Assembly (NCBI GenBank): GCA_947259115.1
Contig: CAMYKS010000009.1
Coordinates: forward strand, 1 to 64,000
Direction of reading: 5' to 3'
Source: an uncultured Desulfobulbaceae bacterium
GTDB lineage: Bacteria > Desulfobacterota > Desulfobulbia > Desulfobulbales > BM004
Length of the DNA: 64,000 nucleotides
In this document: positions 28,125 to 38,225 of the stretch, in pieces
Layout: the number at the start of each line of letters is the position of its first letter
Position numbering within the stretch: position 1 is the stretch's first letter
The notes under the pieces: generated by a model
Database searches by the model: none
Seen by the model: the letters and a program-made list of their open reading frames with translations, nothing else
What the model was told of the DNA's origin: nothing
Program-made: the position numbers and the translations under genes

Positions 28125-28976
28125 CGAATGAACTCCTTTGCAGCATAAGTATCTTTAAAATCGGCAAAGTTTTAAACCATAACCGGTTAAAAAACAAGAA
28201 GGATTAAAGGTGTACAGCATTTAATTGGCTGGGCAGAATCTATTTAACAATAATAGTCCCCAAATAGTCCCCAATAGTCCTCTGCAATATGAATTTTAGC
28301 TCAGGTTAAAAAATTACAGGTTCCGAAGAGATGGATCGCTTGGGTAATGTGTAAACTTAATTTGCAGTAATGTCAGGCTTTTGTGGAAGCCCGGTAAAAA
28401 AAGTTTACCTTGAAATGGGAGAATAACGCACCAAGGTTGATATGCAATGCAGCATTATTGTAATTGAAAGATAAAAGGAGTAGAGAAAATACTAAAAAGT
28501 ATGGAGGCTGAATAAATTTTAACAATAATAAAAGGTTAGAATGTTAATTCGTTTTGCGGCAAGATCCTTAATGCCCTGATATCCGGAATTTTCTTGGACA
28601 CAATTGAAAGAAATGAGACTAATTAAATTAAATGGCGCAGTTCTTGCTTAAGAATAATGCGTTTATGATTTTTTGTACAGATTACTCTGAAGAGGAAATT
28701 TCACACCAAAGGGAGAAAAAAATTCGAAAAATTTTGCAGTCTGAAATTGATATAAATGAATTTTTATCCTGAAAACTAAAATTTTATATATAAAACGGCC
28801 TGTTGTAGAGATTTAGCTTGACATTGAAAATAAAATTATGTCCTCTAATGGTGAAAATATTGCGGGCTGAGTATTACAGCAAACAAAATATAACTCGCAG
28901 GCTGGTATCGGTTTTATATGCATTTGATACAGAAAGTTTACGTACCGCGATATTAACTATCCTTAAATGGTGAACA

Positions 28977-30074
28977 ATGAGCAGTTTGCCTCTTTCCAAA
29001 ATTAAGCTTCCCCAAATTAAACTACTATCTGCCAAGAAAGAGCAGTTTCCCCTTGGTATAGATATTGGGTCTCATGCTATTAAGATTTGCCAGGTTACGA
29101 AATCCGGCGAGAATTTTAAGCTGTTAAGTCTCGGCAGTGTAAAGCTCCCTGAAGGTGCGGTCGAAGACGGTATCCTGCAGGAGCCTGAAGAAGTAGCAAA
29201 GGTAATTACGACCCTGATTAAAAATTTAAAAATAAAAGAAAAAAAGGTAGCAATATCAATTTCTGGTTATTCGGTCATAGTAAAAAAGATCAATCTCTCA
29301 GTGATGGAAGAAAAGGATCTTGATGAATATATCCAGACTGAAGTCGGCCAATATATACCTTTTGATATCGAGGATGTATACCTCGACTACCAGGACCTGC
29401 ACACGAATACGGCAGAGTATGACCGAACAGATGTCATGCTGGTAGCTGCCAAAAAGGAAGTTGTTGATGGCTATCTATCCATGCTGCAGTCGGCAGGTTT
29501 AAAGGTGGTCATTGTTGATATTGGCGGTTTTGCTCTGGAAAATATCTATGACGCTAATTACAGCCTGGAGGAAAATGTGGCCCTGGTTGATATCGGTGCC
29601 ACCAAAATGAGTATTAATATCGTTTCCCAGGGCATATCTGTACTGGCCCGAGATGTTGTTGTGGGCAGCCGACAGTTGACCGATCAGATCCAGAACAGGT
29701 TTGGCATTACCCCAGAGGAGGCTGAAGGGCTAAAAATGGGCTATGAGCCCGTTGAAGAAAAGCAGAAGGACCTGGATGAGATATTTGGCAACACCTGTAT
29801 TCAATGGGCCCTTGAATTGAAAAAGGCCATCGACCTTTACTATACCAATAATCCGGATATGGCTTTGAATAAGGTTATTTTAAGCGGCGGCGGTTCCAGG
29901 GTTCAAGGCTTAGGCCAGTTTTTTGCTGAGGAGATAGGGCTGGAAGTTGAAATGTTGGATCCATTGAATAAAATACAGGCAGACAGCAAAAATATTGACC
30001 AGGAATATTTGAAATATATCAGCCCGGAAATGGCAATTGCCCTGGGGTTGGCTATCAGACCATCAGAATTGTGA
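28977..30074 (+). CDS. pilM: Type IV pilus assembly protein PilM
   Basis: 'PLGIDIGSHAIKICQV', 'VALVDIGATKMSINIV'; first gene of pilMNOP order. Confidence 0.92.
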   Translation: MSSLPLSKIKLPQIKLLSAKKEQFPLGIDIGSHAIKICQVTKSGENFKLLSLGSVKLPEGAVEDGILQEPEEVAKVITTLIKNLKIKEKKVAISISGYSVIVKKINLSVMEEKDLDEYIQTEVGQYIPFDIEDVYLDYQDLHTNTAEYDRTDVMLVAAKKEVVDGYLSMLQSAGLKVVIVDIGGFALENIYDANYSLEENVALVDIGATKMSINIVSQGISVLARDVVVGSRQLTDQIQNRFGITPEEAEGLKMGYEPVEEKQKDLDEIFGNTCIQWALELKKAIDLYYTNNPDMALNKVILSGGGSRVQGLGQFFAEEIGLEVEMLDPLNKIQADSKNIDQEYLKYISPEMAIALGLAIRPSEL

Positions 30075-30081
30075 GAGTGGC

Positions 30082-30651
30082 ATGATTCATATTAACCTGC
30101 TTCCAGTAAGACAGATCAAGAAAAAGATCCAGGCCCGCAAGCGAGTTTTCGGACTTGGTATGACTTTTCTTGCTGTATTGGCGCTTTTGGGAGTAGTCGC
30201 CCTGGTTCTTGGTTTTAAGGTTGGCGAATTGCAGGCCTCGATAGCAGCACTGAAAAAGGAAAAGGCAAAATACCAGACAACTATCAATCAGATTGAACAA
30301 CTTAAAAAAGATCAGGCCCTCCTTGAAACTAAGCTCAACACCATAAGTCAATTGAAAAAAGGTTCACAGCTTGCAGTAAGGGTTATGGACGAATTTGCCT
30401 CTCTTACCCCCTCAAGCCGCCTTTGGATAAACTCCATGAGTTTTAGTGGAGCCATATTGCGGATATCAGGAATAGCTCTCGATAATGCTACAATAGCAGA
30501 TTTCATGGAAACAATTGTCACCTCTCCATATTTTGCATCTGCGGAGCTCTCAGGAACATCCACAACCGGGGTCCAGGGAAGGTACCTCAAATCATTCTCG
30601 CTAACCATTAGCGTGGTAAATGCAGATTATCAGCAAGAACCGGCAGAATAA
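30082..30651 (+). CDS. pilN: Type IV pilus assembly protein PilN
   Basis: 'MIHINLLPVRQIKKKIQARKR' and synteny. Confidence 0.9.
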   Translation: MIHINLLPVRQIKKKIQARKRVFGLGMTFLAVLALLGVVALVLGFKVGELQASIAALKKEKAKYQTTINQIEQLKKDQALLETKLNTISQLKKGSQLAVRVMDEFASLTPSSRLWINSMSFSGAILRISGIALDNATIADFMETIVTSPYFASAELSGTSTTGVQGRYLKSFSLTISVVNADYQQEPAE

Positions 30652-30761
30652 AACAAGCAAGAAAAATGGGTGCGGCAATAATCTTCAGGCGCTCAATGTA
30701 TTACATAAACAGAGAAAAATATTAACAGGTTTATTGTAAAGCTAGACGCTAAAAAAAACCG

Positions 30762-31385
30762 ATGAAAGTTAACAAGATAAAAGAAGCGTTTGACTCCTTT
30801 CTGGAGAAGAAAGTTGTCCCACTTGATAAAAAAATTATCATTGTCATATTTGTTTTGGTAATAATTTTGCCCGTAATTGCCTTTTATTTTCTGCATTATA
30901 CAAACAAGACAAAGGAAATAAAGGGTCTGGAGAGTCAGGCGGCAAATCTTCGCAAAGAGATTGCCGGAGCAAAGGCAAGAGCGGCAAAACTTGAAGAGCA
31001 CCTGGCGGAAATGGAGGAAACCAAGCGGTTGTTTGCTGAAGCATCGGTCCTTCTGCCTCAGAAAAAAGAAATCCCGTCACTTCTGACCAATATTTCCGCA
31101 CTTGGAACCAATTCAGGTCTGAATATGGTCACATTTTCACCTGGAGGCGAACGCAGGAAAGAGTTTTATGCCGAGATACCCGTTTCTATAAACGTAAACG
31201 GTCCGTACCACAACATCGGAACCTTTTTATATGAGGTCAGCAAACTCGACCGAATTGTTTCTGCAGTAAACATCAGCTTGGGCTCTCCTTCAATGCAAAG
31301 GGGAGAGATGGTCCTTGGTTCAGGCATCAGCCTCATTACTTACAGGTTCCTGGAACAAGCGGAAATAGATGCGCAAAACCCCTAA
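30762..31385 (+). CDS. pilO: Type IV pilus inner membrane protein PilO
   Basis: Single TM, coiled coil, 'LLPQKKEIPSLLTNISALGTNSGLNMVTFSPG'; synteny. Confidence 0.9.
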   Translation: MKVNKIKEAFDSFLEKKVVPLDKKIIIVIFVLVIILPVIAFYFLHYTNKTKEIKGLESQAANLRKEIAGAKARAAKLEEHLAEMEETKRLFAEASVLLPQKKEIPSLLTNISALGTNSGLNMVTFSPGGERRKEFYAEIPVSINVNGPYHNIGTFLYEVSKLDRIVSAVNISLGSPSMQRGEMVLGSGISLITYRFLEQAEIDAQNP

Positions 31386-31412
31386 AAGGGCAACAAGAGA
31401 TAAAGAGACACT

Positions 31413-31934
31413 GTGTATTTAAAAGCCATTAATAAGTTTGTTTTCATCATTTTTGCCGCATGCCTGTTTTTCAGCATGCAGAGTACTGTTGTATTCTCTG
31501 CCGAGGAGACGGCAGCTGAAGAACAAAAAGAGTTGAAGTTCACTGAAAAAATGGCGGCCATCCTCTTTCAGGAGGCTGCAGACGCTTTTGTTTATAAAAG
31601 AGAGGGCAGGAATGATCCTTTTATTCCTTTTGTCCAGGAAAGAGTGGTTGCAACGGTAGTACCTGTTGAAGAGTTGACGGGGATGCGAAAATATGAACCG
31701 GGGCAGCTTTCTGTAGTGGCAATTGTCTCAAGCCCGGGTGATACATTTGCAATGGTTCAGGATTCAAATAACCAGGGATATATTATTCGTGAAGGCATTT
31801 TATTGGGACGGACCGGCGTTGTTGAGGCGATTGTGCCGAACAAGGTGATTGTTAAAAACTACACCTACAACCTGGCCGGAGACAAAATATATAAAACCGT
31901 GGAAATGGTGTTGAAACAAGAGGGGGAAAAATAG
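31413..31934 (+). CDS. pilP: Type IV pilus lipoprotein/periplasmic protein PilP
   Basis: 'GRNDPFIPFV', 'YEPGQLSVVAIVSSPGDTFAMVQDSNNQGYIIREG'; synteny. Confidence 0.88.
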   Translation: MYLKAINKFVFIIFAACLFFSMQSTVVFSAEETAAEEQKELKFTEKMAAILFQEAADAFVYKREGRNDPFIPFVQERVVATVVPVEELTGMRKYEPGQLSVVAIVSSPGDTFAMVQDSNNQGYIIREGILLGRTGVVEAIVPNKVIVKNYTYNLAGDKIYKTVEMVLKQEGEK

Positions 31935-31936
31935 CA

Positions 31937-33538
31937 ATGACCCGCAGGGTATGCTTCAGAAAAACTGTGCTATGGTTAGCAGTGCTGCTTTTCACTTATT
32001 TTGTAGTAGGTAATGTGAATACCGCTATGGCGGAACAGCTTGCTTTTGCGGCCCCTGGCCCGTATCAGGTTACCGGGATTACAACGAGTAAATCTGAGGA
32101 TGGAATTATCATTCGGGTCACTGGTTCTGCTCCACCGACTTACACAATGTATGAACTGTTTGAACCCCAGAGGGTTATTCTCGACATTGCAGACGGTTCG
32201 TTCCTTGACTCCTTGAAACTCCCGATGAAACCGGGAGCAGGGCCTGTGACACAAATTAAGGGTCAGGTACTGGACGATAAAGAACCCCTCATTGTCAGGC
32301 TCGAAATGTTTACTGCAGGAGATGCCAGCTATACAGTTGAGCGGGATGTTAATGATATTTTAATTTATTTTAAGCAAACAGGAGCAAAGACAGCAGCCCA
32401 AAAGCCTCCAGTGAAAAAAATTGCTGCAGCTCCAGCAATAGTTGCTTCAGCAAAGAGATCTCCTGCAATGGAACAGCCAACTCCGGGAAAACAAAAAGTT
32501 CAGGAGGCTCCCCCTATAAAAGCTGAGCCGGTTTCCATGCCGGCCCAAGCTTCTGCCGGAGCCAGCAAAGATCTGGATGAATATACTGATGCCGGCTATG
32601 AAAAACAGCCGATAACCGTTGATTTTTACAAAATAGACCTGCACAATGTTTTTCGCCTTTTTGGGGAAATCAGCGGCATGAACATTGTTATTGCCCAAGG
32701 TGTAGGCGGCACCCTTACCCTGGCACTTGATAATGTGCCGTGGGATTTTGTTTTGGACGTCATTTTAAACCTGCAGAACCTCCAGGCCATTGAACGGTAT
32801 AATACTCTGGTCATTGCACCCCAGGGTACGGCTTTTGAATGGCCAGAACGTGAAGAAGAGAAGGTTGAAGTCAAGAAAGACCTTGCCATACTCCGGGAAG
32901 GGGAGAAGTTGCAGGTCGTGCAGAAAATGGAATTATCGCCCGAGGTTCTGGAATCCCAGAAGTTAACAAGAGAGGCGCGCGCCCTTGAAAAACAGGAAGA
33001 ATTTGAGGAGGCGCTTATATTGTATGAAAAGGCTTTTGCAGTGCGGCCGGACAATGGAAAACTTGCTGCCCGTTTGGCTTCTCTATACCTGGTCCACATG
33101 GGAATGAATGCCAAGGCCGTCTATTATGGCAAAGAAGCATTGAAGATTGACGAGAAAGATACGGTCAGCGCGCTTTATACAGCCATCGGACTTGCCAATA
33201 TGCAAAGAACTGCAGAGGCAAAAGAGTACTTTGATATTGCTGTCAGCGGCAAAAGACCTGACAGTGAATCCTTGATCAGTTACGCAATGTTCGCCGAAGA
33301 AAATGGTAACTACCTGGATGCCCTTCTTCTTTTGGCCCGGCATGAGGACCTCTACGGAGATTCAATTGATACAATGATAGCCCGCGCCAGAATTCTCGAT
33401 AAAGAGGGCAACAGCGTCAAGGCGGCTGCGGAATACAGGGCAATATTGCTTTCAGGATACCAGCTGCCGGCGGATTTAACGCGCTACATTAAAGGTCGGC
33501 TGGCCCTTGAAGAAACGAAGTCTAAAGGGCAGATGTAA
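31937..33538 (+). CDS. AMIN domain + secretin N-domain (STN-like) + TPR protein, PilQ N-terminal-like
   Basis: 'PPTYTMYELFEPQRVILDIADG' (AMIN), 'ITVDFYKIDLHNVFRLFGEISGMNIVIAQGVGGTLTLALDNVPWDFVLDVIL' (PilQ N domain), TPRs in the C-terminal half. Confidence 0.8.
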   Translation: MTRRVCFRKTVLWLAVLLFTYFVVGNVNTAMAEQLAFAAPGPYQVTGITTSKSEDGIIIRVTGSAPPTYTMYELFEPQRVILDIADGSFLDSLKLPMKPGAGPVTQIKGQVLDDKEPLIVRLEMFTAGDASYTVERDVNDILIYFKQTGAKTAAQKPPVKKIAAAPAIVASAKRSPAMEQPTPGKQKVQEAPPIKAEPVSMPAQASAGASKDLDEYTDAGYEKQPITVDFYKIDLHNVFRLFGEISGMNIVIAQGVGGTLTLALDNVPWDFVLDVILNLQNLQAIERYNTLVIAPQGTAFEWPEREEEKVEVKKDLAILREGEKLQVVQKMELSPEVLESQKLTREARALEKQEEFEEALILYEKAFAVRPDNGKLAARLASLYLVHMGMNAKAVYYGKEALKIDEKDTVSALYTAIGLANMQRTAEAKEYFDIAVSGKRPDSESLISYAMFAEENGNYLDALLLLARHEDLYGDSIDTMIARARILDKEGNSVKAAAEYRAILLSGYQLPADLTRYIKGRLALEETKSKGQM

Positions 33539-33585
33539 AGACACTGGTCTCATTTAATGTCAAATATATTGGTGGTACCTACTCT

Positions 33586-35265
33586 ATGAAAATAGGACAG
33601 CTTTCAAAACCAAAAAAAATGTTGGGAAAAAAGTCTATGCTTGCCAAAAAGAAAATACTACTGGGCGGAGTTGCATTAAGTGCATTGCTTATCCTGTTTG
33701 GCTGTGCTTCTAAATCGACGCAGCAGTCATCTGAGATGGAAGCTCCGGCAGCTGCCGGAGCAGCTGTTGCCGGAGAACCTCGTGAAAATGCAACGCAACC
33801 AGTTCATTCGGAAAGTACACCTGCCGTTCAGGCAGAAGGTGCACCAACAGCCTTACCGGTTCGTTTTCAAAAGCCGTCCTATCTTATAAAGGATACCGGG
33901 CTGGGAGAAGGGGCTGCTGATATGGATGAGGAGCTGACTTTGCAAGTGGGTGCCGATATATCAACCACAGCAGGCCCTGTGCCTCTGCGCGATATAATGA
34001 AAGGCCTTGCCTCGCTGCACAATATGAATGTCAGTTGGGCCAGTGATGTTGATCAGTATGTCTATATTGATGTTGATATCAGAGCCAATGACGATTTTTT
34101 CATTGCCATTGAGAACATGCTGCGCCAGGTGGACTATTTCTATGAATTAAAAGGGAATACCATCATCGTAAAGTTTAAGGAAACCAGAAAATTTCATGTG
34201 GCCCTGCCGCCCCGCATAAAAGGGCAGGCAAATATCAACACCACCGGCGGCACGACAACCAATACTGATTCTGATAATACCCGGTGGGAGATAATTAAGG
34301 GTAACCTGGCCCAGATTCTTGACATCTGGGCCCAGAGATATAAACCGCCGCCATCGGCAATGCCTTCAGAAGAGGACGAAGAAGGAGAAGTGCCACTGCC
34401 TCCCCAGGGAGCGACTATCACGCAGACATCGAGCGGATTTTATTCTGTTGACCCGTCCCTTGGTCTGATTACAGTTACAGCCCCCAGGCCTTTACTCAAT
34501 AAGGTCCAGATATATGTGGATACCCTCAAGGAGGAGATGTACAAGCAGATAAGCATCGAGGCCAAGATTCTTGAGGTTACCCTTGAAAAAAGTTCAGAAA
34601 AGGGAATTGACTGGAGCGGCCTGCTGAAAGACAGCGCCTTTGAATTTAATGTTAGCTTTGGAGATGGCGGCCAGATTTATCCTGACGATGCAAACTTCAT
34701 CGACACTATTAACCTGGGTGCAAAGTCATTTTCCCTCGTTCTGGATGCTCTTGAGGAACAAGGCTCAACCAAGGTGCTGGCCAATCCGAGGATAAGCGTC
34801 ATGAACGGTCAGCCGGCTGTCATCTATGTCGGCGACAATGTCACCTATATAAGTCAAGTAGAGACCACAGCCGATGAAGGTGTTGTGACAACATCTGCCA
34901 CAACGGCACAGGTTGTTTCCGGTTTACGCCTTGAGGTATATGCTACGATAATGAGTGATGATGAGATTGTTATGAGCATTATTCCCATGATCTCTCAGCT
35001 TGAAGAACCCATTGAATACCGGCAATTCGGCTTGAACCAGGTTGGCCTTCCCTTTGTCAGGGAAAGGACCATGAACTCTATTGTGCGTTTGAATAACGGC
35101 GAAATGCTCATAGTCGGCGGCTTAATAAGCTCTGTTGAAACCGATGCAGGCAGCAACATAGTCGGATTGGGCAAACTTCCGGGTATGAAGTATTTATTCG
35201 GCAATGAGGCAGATGCTGTTGTCAGAAAGGAGCTGGTAATACTGCTCCGCCCAAGAATATTATAA
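33586..35265 (+). CDS. Lipoprotein secretin (MshL/PilQ-like)
   Basis: Lipobox 'LLILFGCAS'; secretin core 'VLANPRISVMNGQPAVIYVGDNVTYI', 'MLIVGGLISSVE'. Confidence 0.88.
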   Translation: MKIGQLSKPKKMLGKKSMLAKKKILLGGVALSALLILFGCASKSTQQSSEMEAPAAAGAAVAGEPRENATQPVHSESTPAVQAEGAPTALPVRFQKPSYLIKDTGLGEGAADMDEELTLQVGADISTTAGPVPLRDIMKGLASLHNMNVSWASDVDQYVYIDVDIRANDDFFIAIENMLRQVDYFYELKGNTIIVKFKETRKFHVALPPRIKGQANINTTGGTTTNTDSDNTRWEIIKGNLAQILDIWAQRYKPPPSAMPSEEDEEGEVPLPPQGATITQTSSGFYSVDPSLGLITVTAPRPLLNKVQIYVDTLKEEMYKQISIEAKILEVTLEKSSEKGIDWSGLLKDSAFEFNVSFGDGGQIYPDDANFIDTINLGAKSFSLVLDALEEQGSTKVLANPRISVMNGQPAVIYVGDNVTYISQVETTADEGVVTTSATTAQVVSGLRLEVYATIMSDDEIVMSIIPMISQLEEPIEYRQFGLNQVGLPFVRERTMNSIVRLNNGEMLIVGGLISSVETDAGSNIVGLGKLPGMKYLFGNEADAVVRKELVILLRPRIL

Positions 35266-35354
35266 AATTGGGTTCGAGTTGTGATGTATTCATCATTATA
35301 ATTTAATCAAAGTATATAGCAAAAGCGAATTCAAATTTGGAAGGAGATTCCACC

Positions 35355-36437
35355 ATGTCAGTTAACAGATTCTTTCTCTACGGCTTTGTGGCACTGTTCG
35401 TTAGTGGCTGCGGCTCGGGACACACTGTCACCGAAACCCTCCATGTCTCGGATGCACCTGCGGCTGGAAATTATTGCGCTACCGATAAAGCAGTCGTGTT
35501 GCTGCCTTTTGCTGATTATTCTTCAGGGGACGATGTCATTTCTGTATATGAAAGGAGCAGAAGCGTATCAGAATCCCTTACTGACAAGTTTGTCGGCAAA
35601 GGCTTTAAGCTGCCGATCCAGGAAGATGTAACCCAGTATCTGGTGGACACAAATATCATCAGGATCCCGCTCCAGGGAAATACTTCGGGGCTGCAGAAAG
35701 AACTGGATGGAGAATGGTCGGATGTCATGAAAGGAGAGTTTGAAAAATGGATTGAGGCGGACAACATCCAGACATCTGCTTTAAGTGGAGGCTCAGGAAA
35801 TCCGGCAAGCGCTCCCGGTGTTCATGGATTGAACAAGACAAGCATTTCCAAAATTGGACGCAGATTTAATGCAGACTACATAGTACGGGGCCGCATCATC
35901 GAGTTTAACCTCCAGGAAGAACACACATGGGATATGAAGAAGAAAGGCTTCCTGCCTTTCATTATGAAGGGCACAACCCAGGCGGCTTTCGGTTTTGCAG
36001 AAACTGAGGAGTACGATAATCTTAATAATATTGCGCTCTGGGGCCTTGCTGGCGCTATTATCGGCTCTAATCTGGATACGCCGTTTGATCCAAGAACAAC
36101 TAAGAAAACAGTTTCTGGCGATACTGTGACCAAAACCAGGTCAGGTGACAGCAACGCCGAATTTTGGAATGGTGTAACCTGGGGTCTTGGTGCTGCAAGT
36201 ACAGCATATCTCGTCAACCATAGTGGGCAAACGCCCGAGGCCATTGTTCATCTGCGAGTCTGGGTGCAGGATGCGGCAACAGGTGAAGTCGTCTGGACCA
36301 ACAGGGCCGAAGTCAAAGTGGCACCCGAATCAATCTATGGCGACAAGCGTTCAAGCGAAATGTTCAAGACAGCTGTCAACAGGGCAACAACCATATTGGT
36401 TGATGATTTCTGGAATAAGACAAAAGCAATAATGTAA
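35355..36437 (+). CDS. Hypothetical lipoprotein, CsgG-like fold possible
   Basis: Lipobox 'LFVSGCGSG'; 'KAVVLLPFADYSS', 'FNADYIVRGRIIEFN'. Confidence 0.55.
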   Translation: MSVNRFFLYGFVALFVSGCGSGHTVTETLHVSDAPAAGNYCATDKAVVLLPFADYSSGDDVISVYERSRSVSESLTDKFVGKGFKLPIQEDVTQYLVDTNIIRIPLQGNTSGLQKELDGEWSDVMKGEFEKWIEADNIQTSALSGGSGNPASAPGVHGLNKTSISKIGRRFNADYIVRGRIIEFNLQEEHTWDMKKKGFLPFIMKGTTQAAFGFAETEEYDNLNNIALWGLAGAIIGSNLDTPFDPRTTKKTVSGDTVTKTRSGDSNAEFWNGVTWGLGAASTAYLVNHSGQTPEAIVHLRVWVQDAATGEVVWTNRAEVKVAPESIYGDKRSSEMFKTAVNRATTILVDDFWNKTKAIM

Positions 36438-36530
36438 AAGAATAAAGGGAACCTGGGAGCTGTAATTTTAACGTAAAGCTGCTGATTAGGCTAACCCGAA
36501 AATTTGTAATTCATTTATAGAGGGCTTTCC

Positions 36531-37994
36531 ATGGAAATACCCACAAAGTTAAGACCGGTATTGGTTGTTTTCCGGTATTGGTTTTTAGCGCTTATTCTTC
36601 TTGCTTCCTCAATGATTTTAATCTCATGTGGCGATAGCGATAAAACAATCACCACCGGGGCGTCGGAACCCAAGACGGGCGAGACCCCTGGCTCGATAGA
36701 CTTCGTTTCCGCCATTCCGGAAACCATTGTCTTGAGCGGGACAGGTGGTGTCGAGTCCGCCGAGGTAGTGTTCACGGTGTTCAATTTAACCAATCAGCCC
36801 CTGTCCGGCCAAACCGTGAATTTTAGCCTTTCCACCTCCGTAGGCGGGCTATCTTTGTTTAACACCTCTGGCGTGTCCAATGAAGAAGGTGAGGTCAGGA
36901 CGTTTGTCAATTCCGGCAACGTCCCAACTTCTGTGCGGGTGACTGCCACTGTGGAAGGTACGGATATCTCAACAGTCTCTGACTCCCTGGTGATCAGCAT
37001 CGGCTTGCCGGATCAGGACAGTTTTTCCCTCAGTGTGGACATTTTCAACCCCGAAGCTTGGCAGTATGACGGCGAAACAATTTCATTGAATATCCGGGCG
37101 GCAGACCATTACAACAACCCGGTTCCCGATGGCACGGCTATTTACTTTACCACCGAAGGTGGCAGCATTGATCCCCAATGCAATACCACTGGCGGTGGCT
37201 GTTCCGTGACCTGGGAAAGCCAGAACCCTCGTCCGTCCGGAAGCTTTTCCGATAACGCGGGATTATCCACCATATTGGCCACAGCCCTTGGAGAAGAGGT
37301 GTTCTTGGACGTTAACGGCGACGGCCAGTTCAGTCTGGTGGATAAGGCCCAATGGGATAAAAATCCGGACCTTGATTTGCCGGAGGCTTTCCGGGATGAC
37401 AACTTGAATGGTGATTATGATGTTGGGGAAGCCTTTTTCGATTTTAATATAGATGCTTTATATTCCCCAGCAAACGGATTGTTTAACGGCACCCTCTGTA
37501 CCGATGATGGAATTATTGACGGGGTCTGTACCCGGGATCTGGTGCATGTGCGTGAAACGATCGTGATTTCCATGTCGGGTAGTTTTGCTGAGATGGATAT
37601 TTTTGACGAGAATCTCAACCCCATCGAGGTCATTTGTCTGCGGGACCTCAGACCCGGTCAAGATGGATACTTTGATGGAAACGGTGATGGCTGTAATGAT
37701 GTGGTGACCCCAGGAGATCCCAATTGTGACGATGTCGGCAATTTTTTAGTCCGTGTTGCAGATGTCAACGACAATTCAATGCCGCTTAACACAACGGTCA
37801 CGGCGACCTCTTCTCTTGGTGAGATGCTTGGCACTTCCAGTTACACGATTGATAATACTATCTTTCCGTCTTTCCTGCTCTTCAGCATTCAGGAGGTCTG
37901 CGGCGGAGTACCAGAAGCGCAGATAGAAGTGAAGGCCTTGACACCCAAGGGGAACGAGACAATTAGAACCTTTACCGTGCTTGATGATGGCTGA
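36531..37994 (+). CDS. Lipoprotein with bacterial Ig-like (Big/invasin-type) domains and EF-hand-like segments
   Basis: 'LASSMILISCGDS' lipobox; 'LTNQPLSGQTVNFSLSTSVGGLS', 'NPVPDGTAIYFTTEGGSIDP'; Asp-rich 'DVNGDGQFS', 'DNLNGDYDVGEAFFDFNID'. Confidence 0.65.
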   Translation: MEIPTKLRPVLVVFRYWFLALILLASSMILISCGDSDKTITTGASEPKTGETPGSIDFVSAIPETIVLSGTGGVESAEVVFTVFNLTNQPLSGQTVNFSLSTSVGGLSLFNTSGVSNEEGEVRTFVNSGNVPTSVRVTATVEGTDISTVSDSLVISIGLPDQDSFSLSVDIFNPEAWQYDGETISLNIRAADHYNNPVPDGTAIYFTTEGGSIDPQCNTTGGGCSVTWESQNPRPSGSFSDNAGLSTILATALGEEVFLDVNGDGQFSLVDKAQWDKNPDLDLPEAFRDDNLNGDYDVGEAFFDFNIDALYSPANGLFNGTLCTDDGIIDGVCTRDLVHVRETIVISMSGSFAEMDIFDENLNPIEVICLRDLRPGQDGYFDGNGDGCNDVVTPGDPNCDDVGNFLVRVADVNDNSMPLNTTVTATSSLGEMLGTSSYTIDNTIFPSFLLFSIQEVCGGVPEAQIEVKALTPKGNETIRTFTVLDDG

Positions 37995-38041
37995 TATATA
38001 ATCCTTCTTGCATTAAATGAAGTGAAAAACAACCGAGCAAT

Positions 38042-38078
38042 AAAAATGGCTTATCCTCTCCGGGATAAGCCATTTTTT
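38042..38078 (+). terminator. Rho-independent terminator of the pil operon
   Basis: AAAATGGCTTATCC-tctcc-GGGATAAGCCATTTTTTATT. Confidence 0.9.
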
Positions 38079-38102
38079 ATTACTTCTTTAGCAGAAAAAA
38101 CT

Positions 38103-38225
38103 TCACACAACTATCATCTGATTCTCTTCTTTCTGCTTTTTATTTTGATACAATGCCGGAAAGTTAATGGGCACCAACAGGAACGGCATGAAGCCTCCGT
38201 CCACTGAGACCAGACTGCTATTACA
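38103..38225 (-). pseudogene. Second SecB C-terminal tail, in frame directly after the secB stop codon
   Basis: Minus-strand in-frame translation CNSSLVSVDGGFMPFLLVPINFPALYQNKKQKEENQMIVV*; compare SecB end SQASVDGGFMPFLMEPMNFAAMFQGKMKQQQEQQAG. Confidence 0.8.

Noticed and set aside
38022-38207. 61-aa plus-strand ORF downstream of the pilus operon
   Set aside because: Spans the terminator and is antisense to the secB tail remnant.
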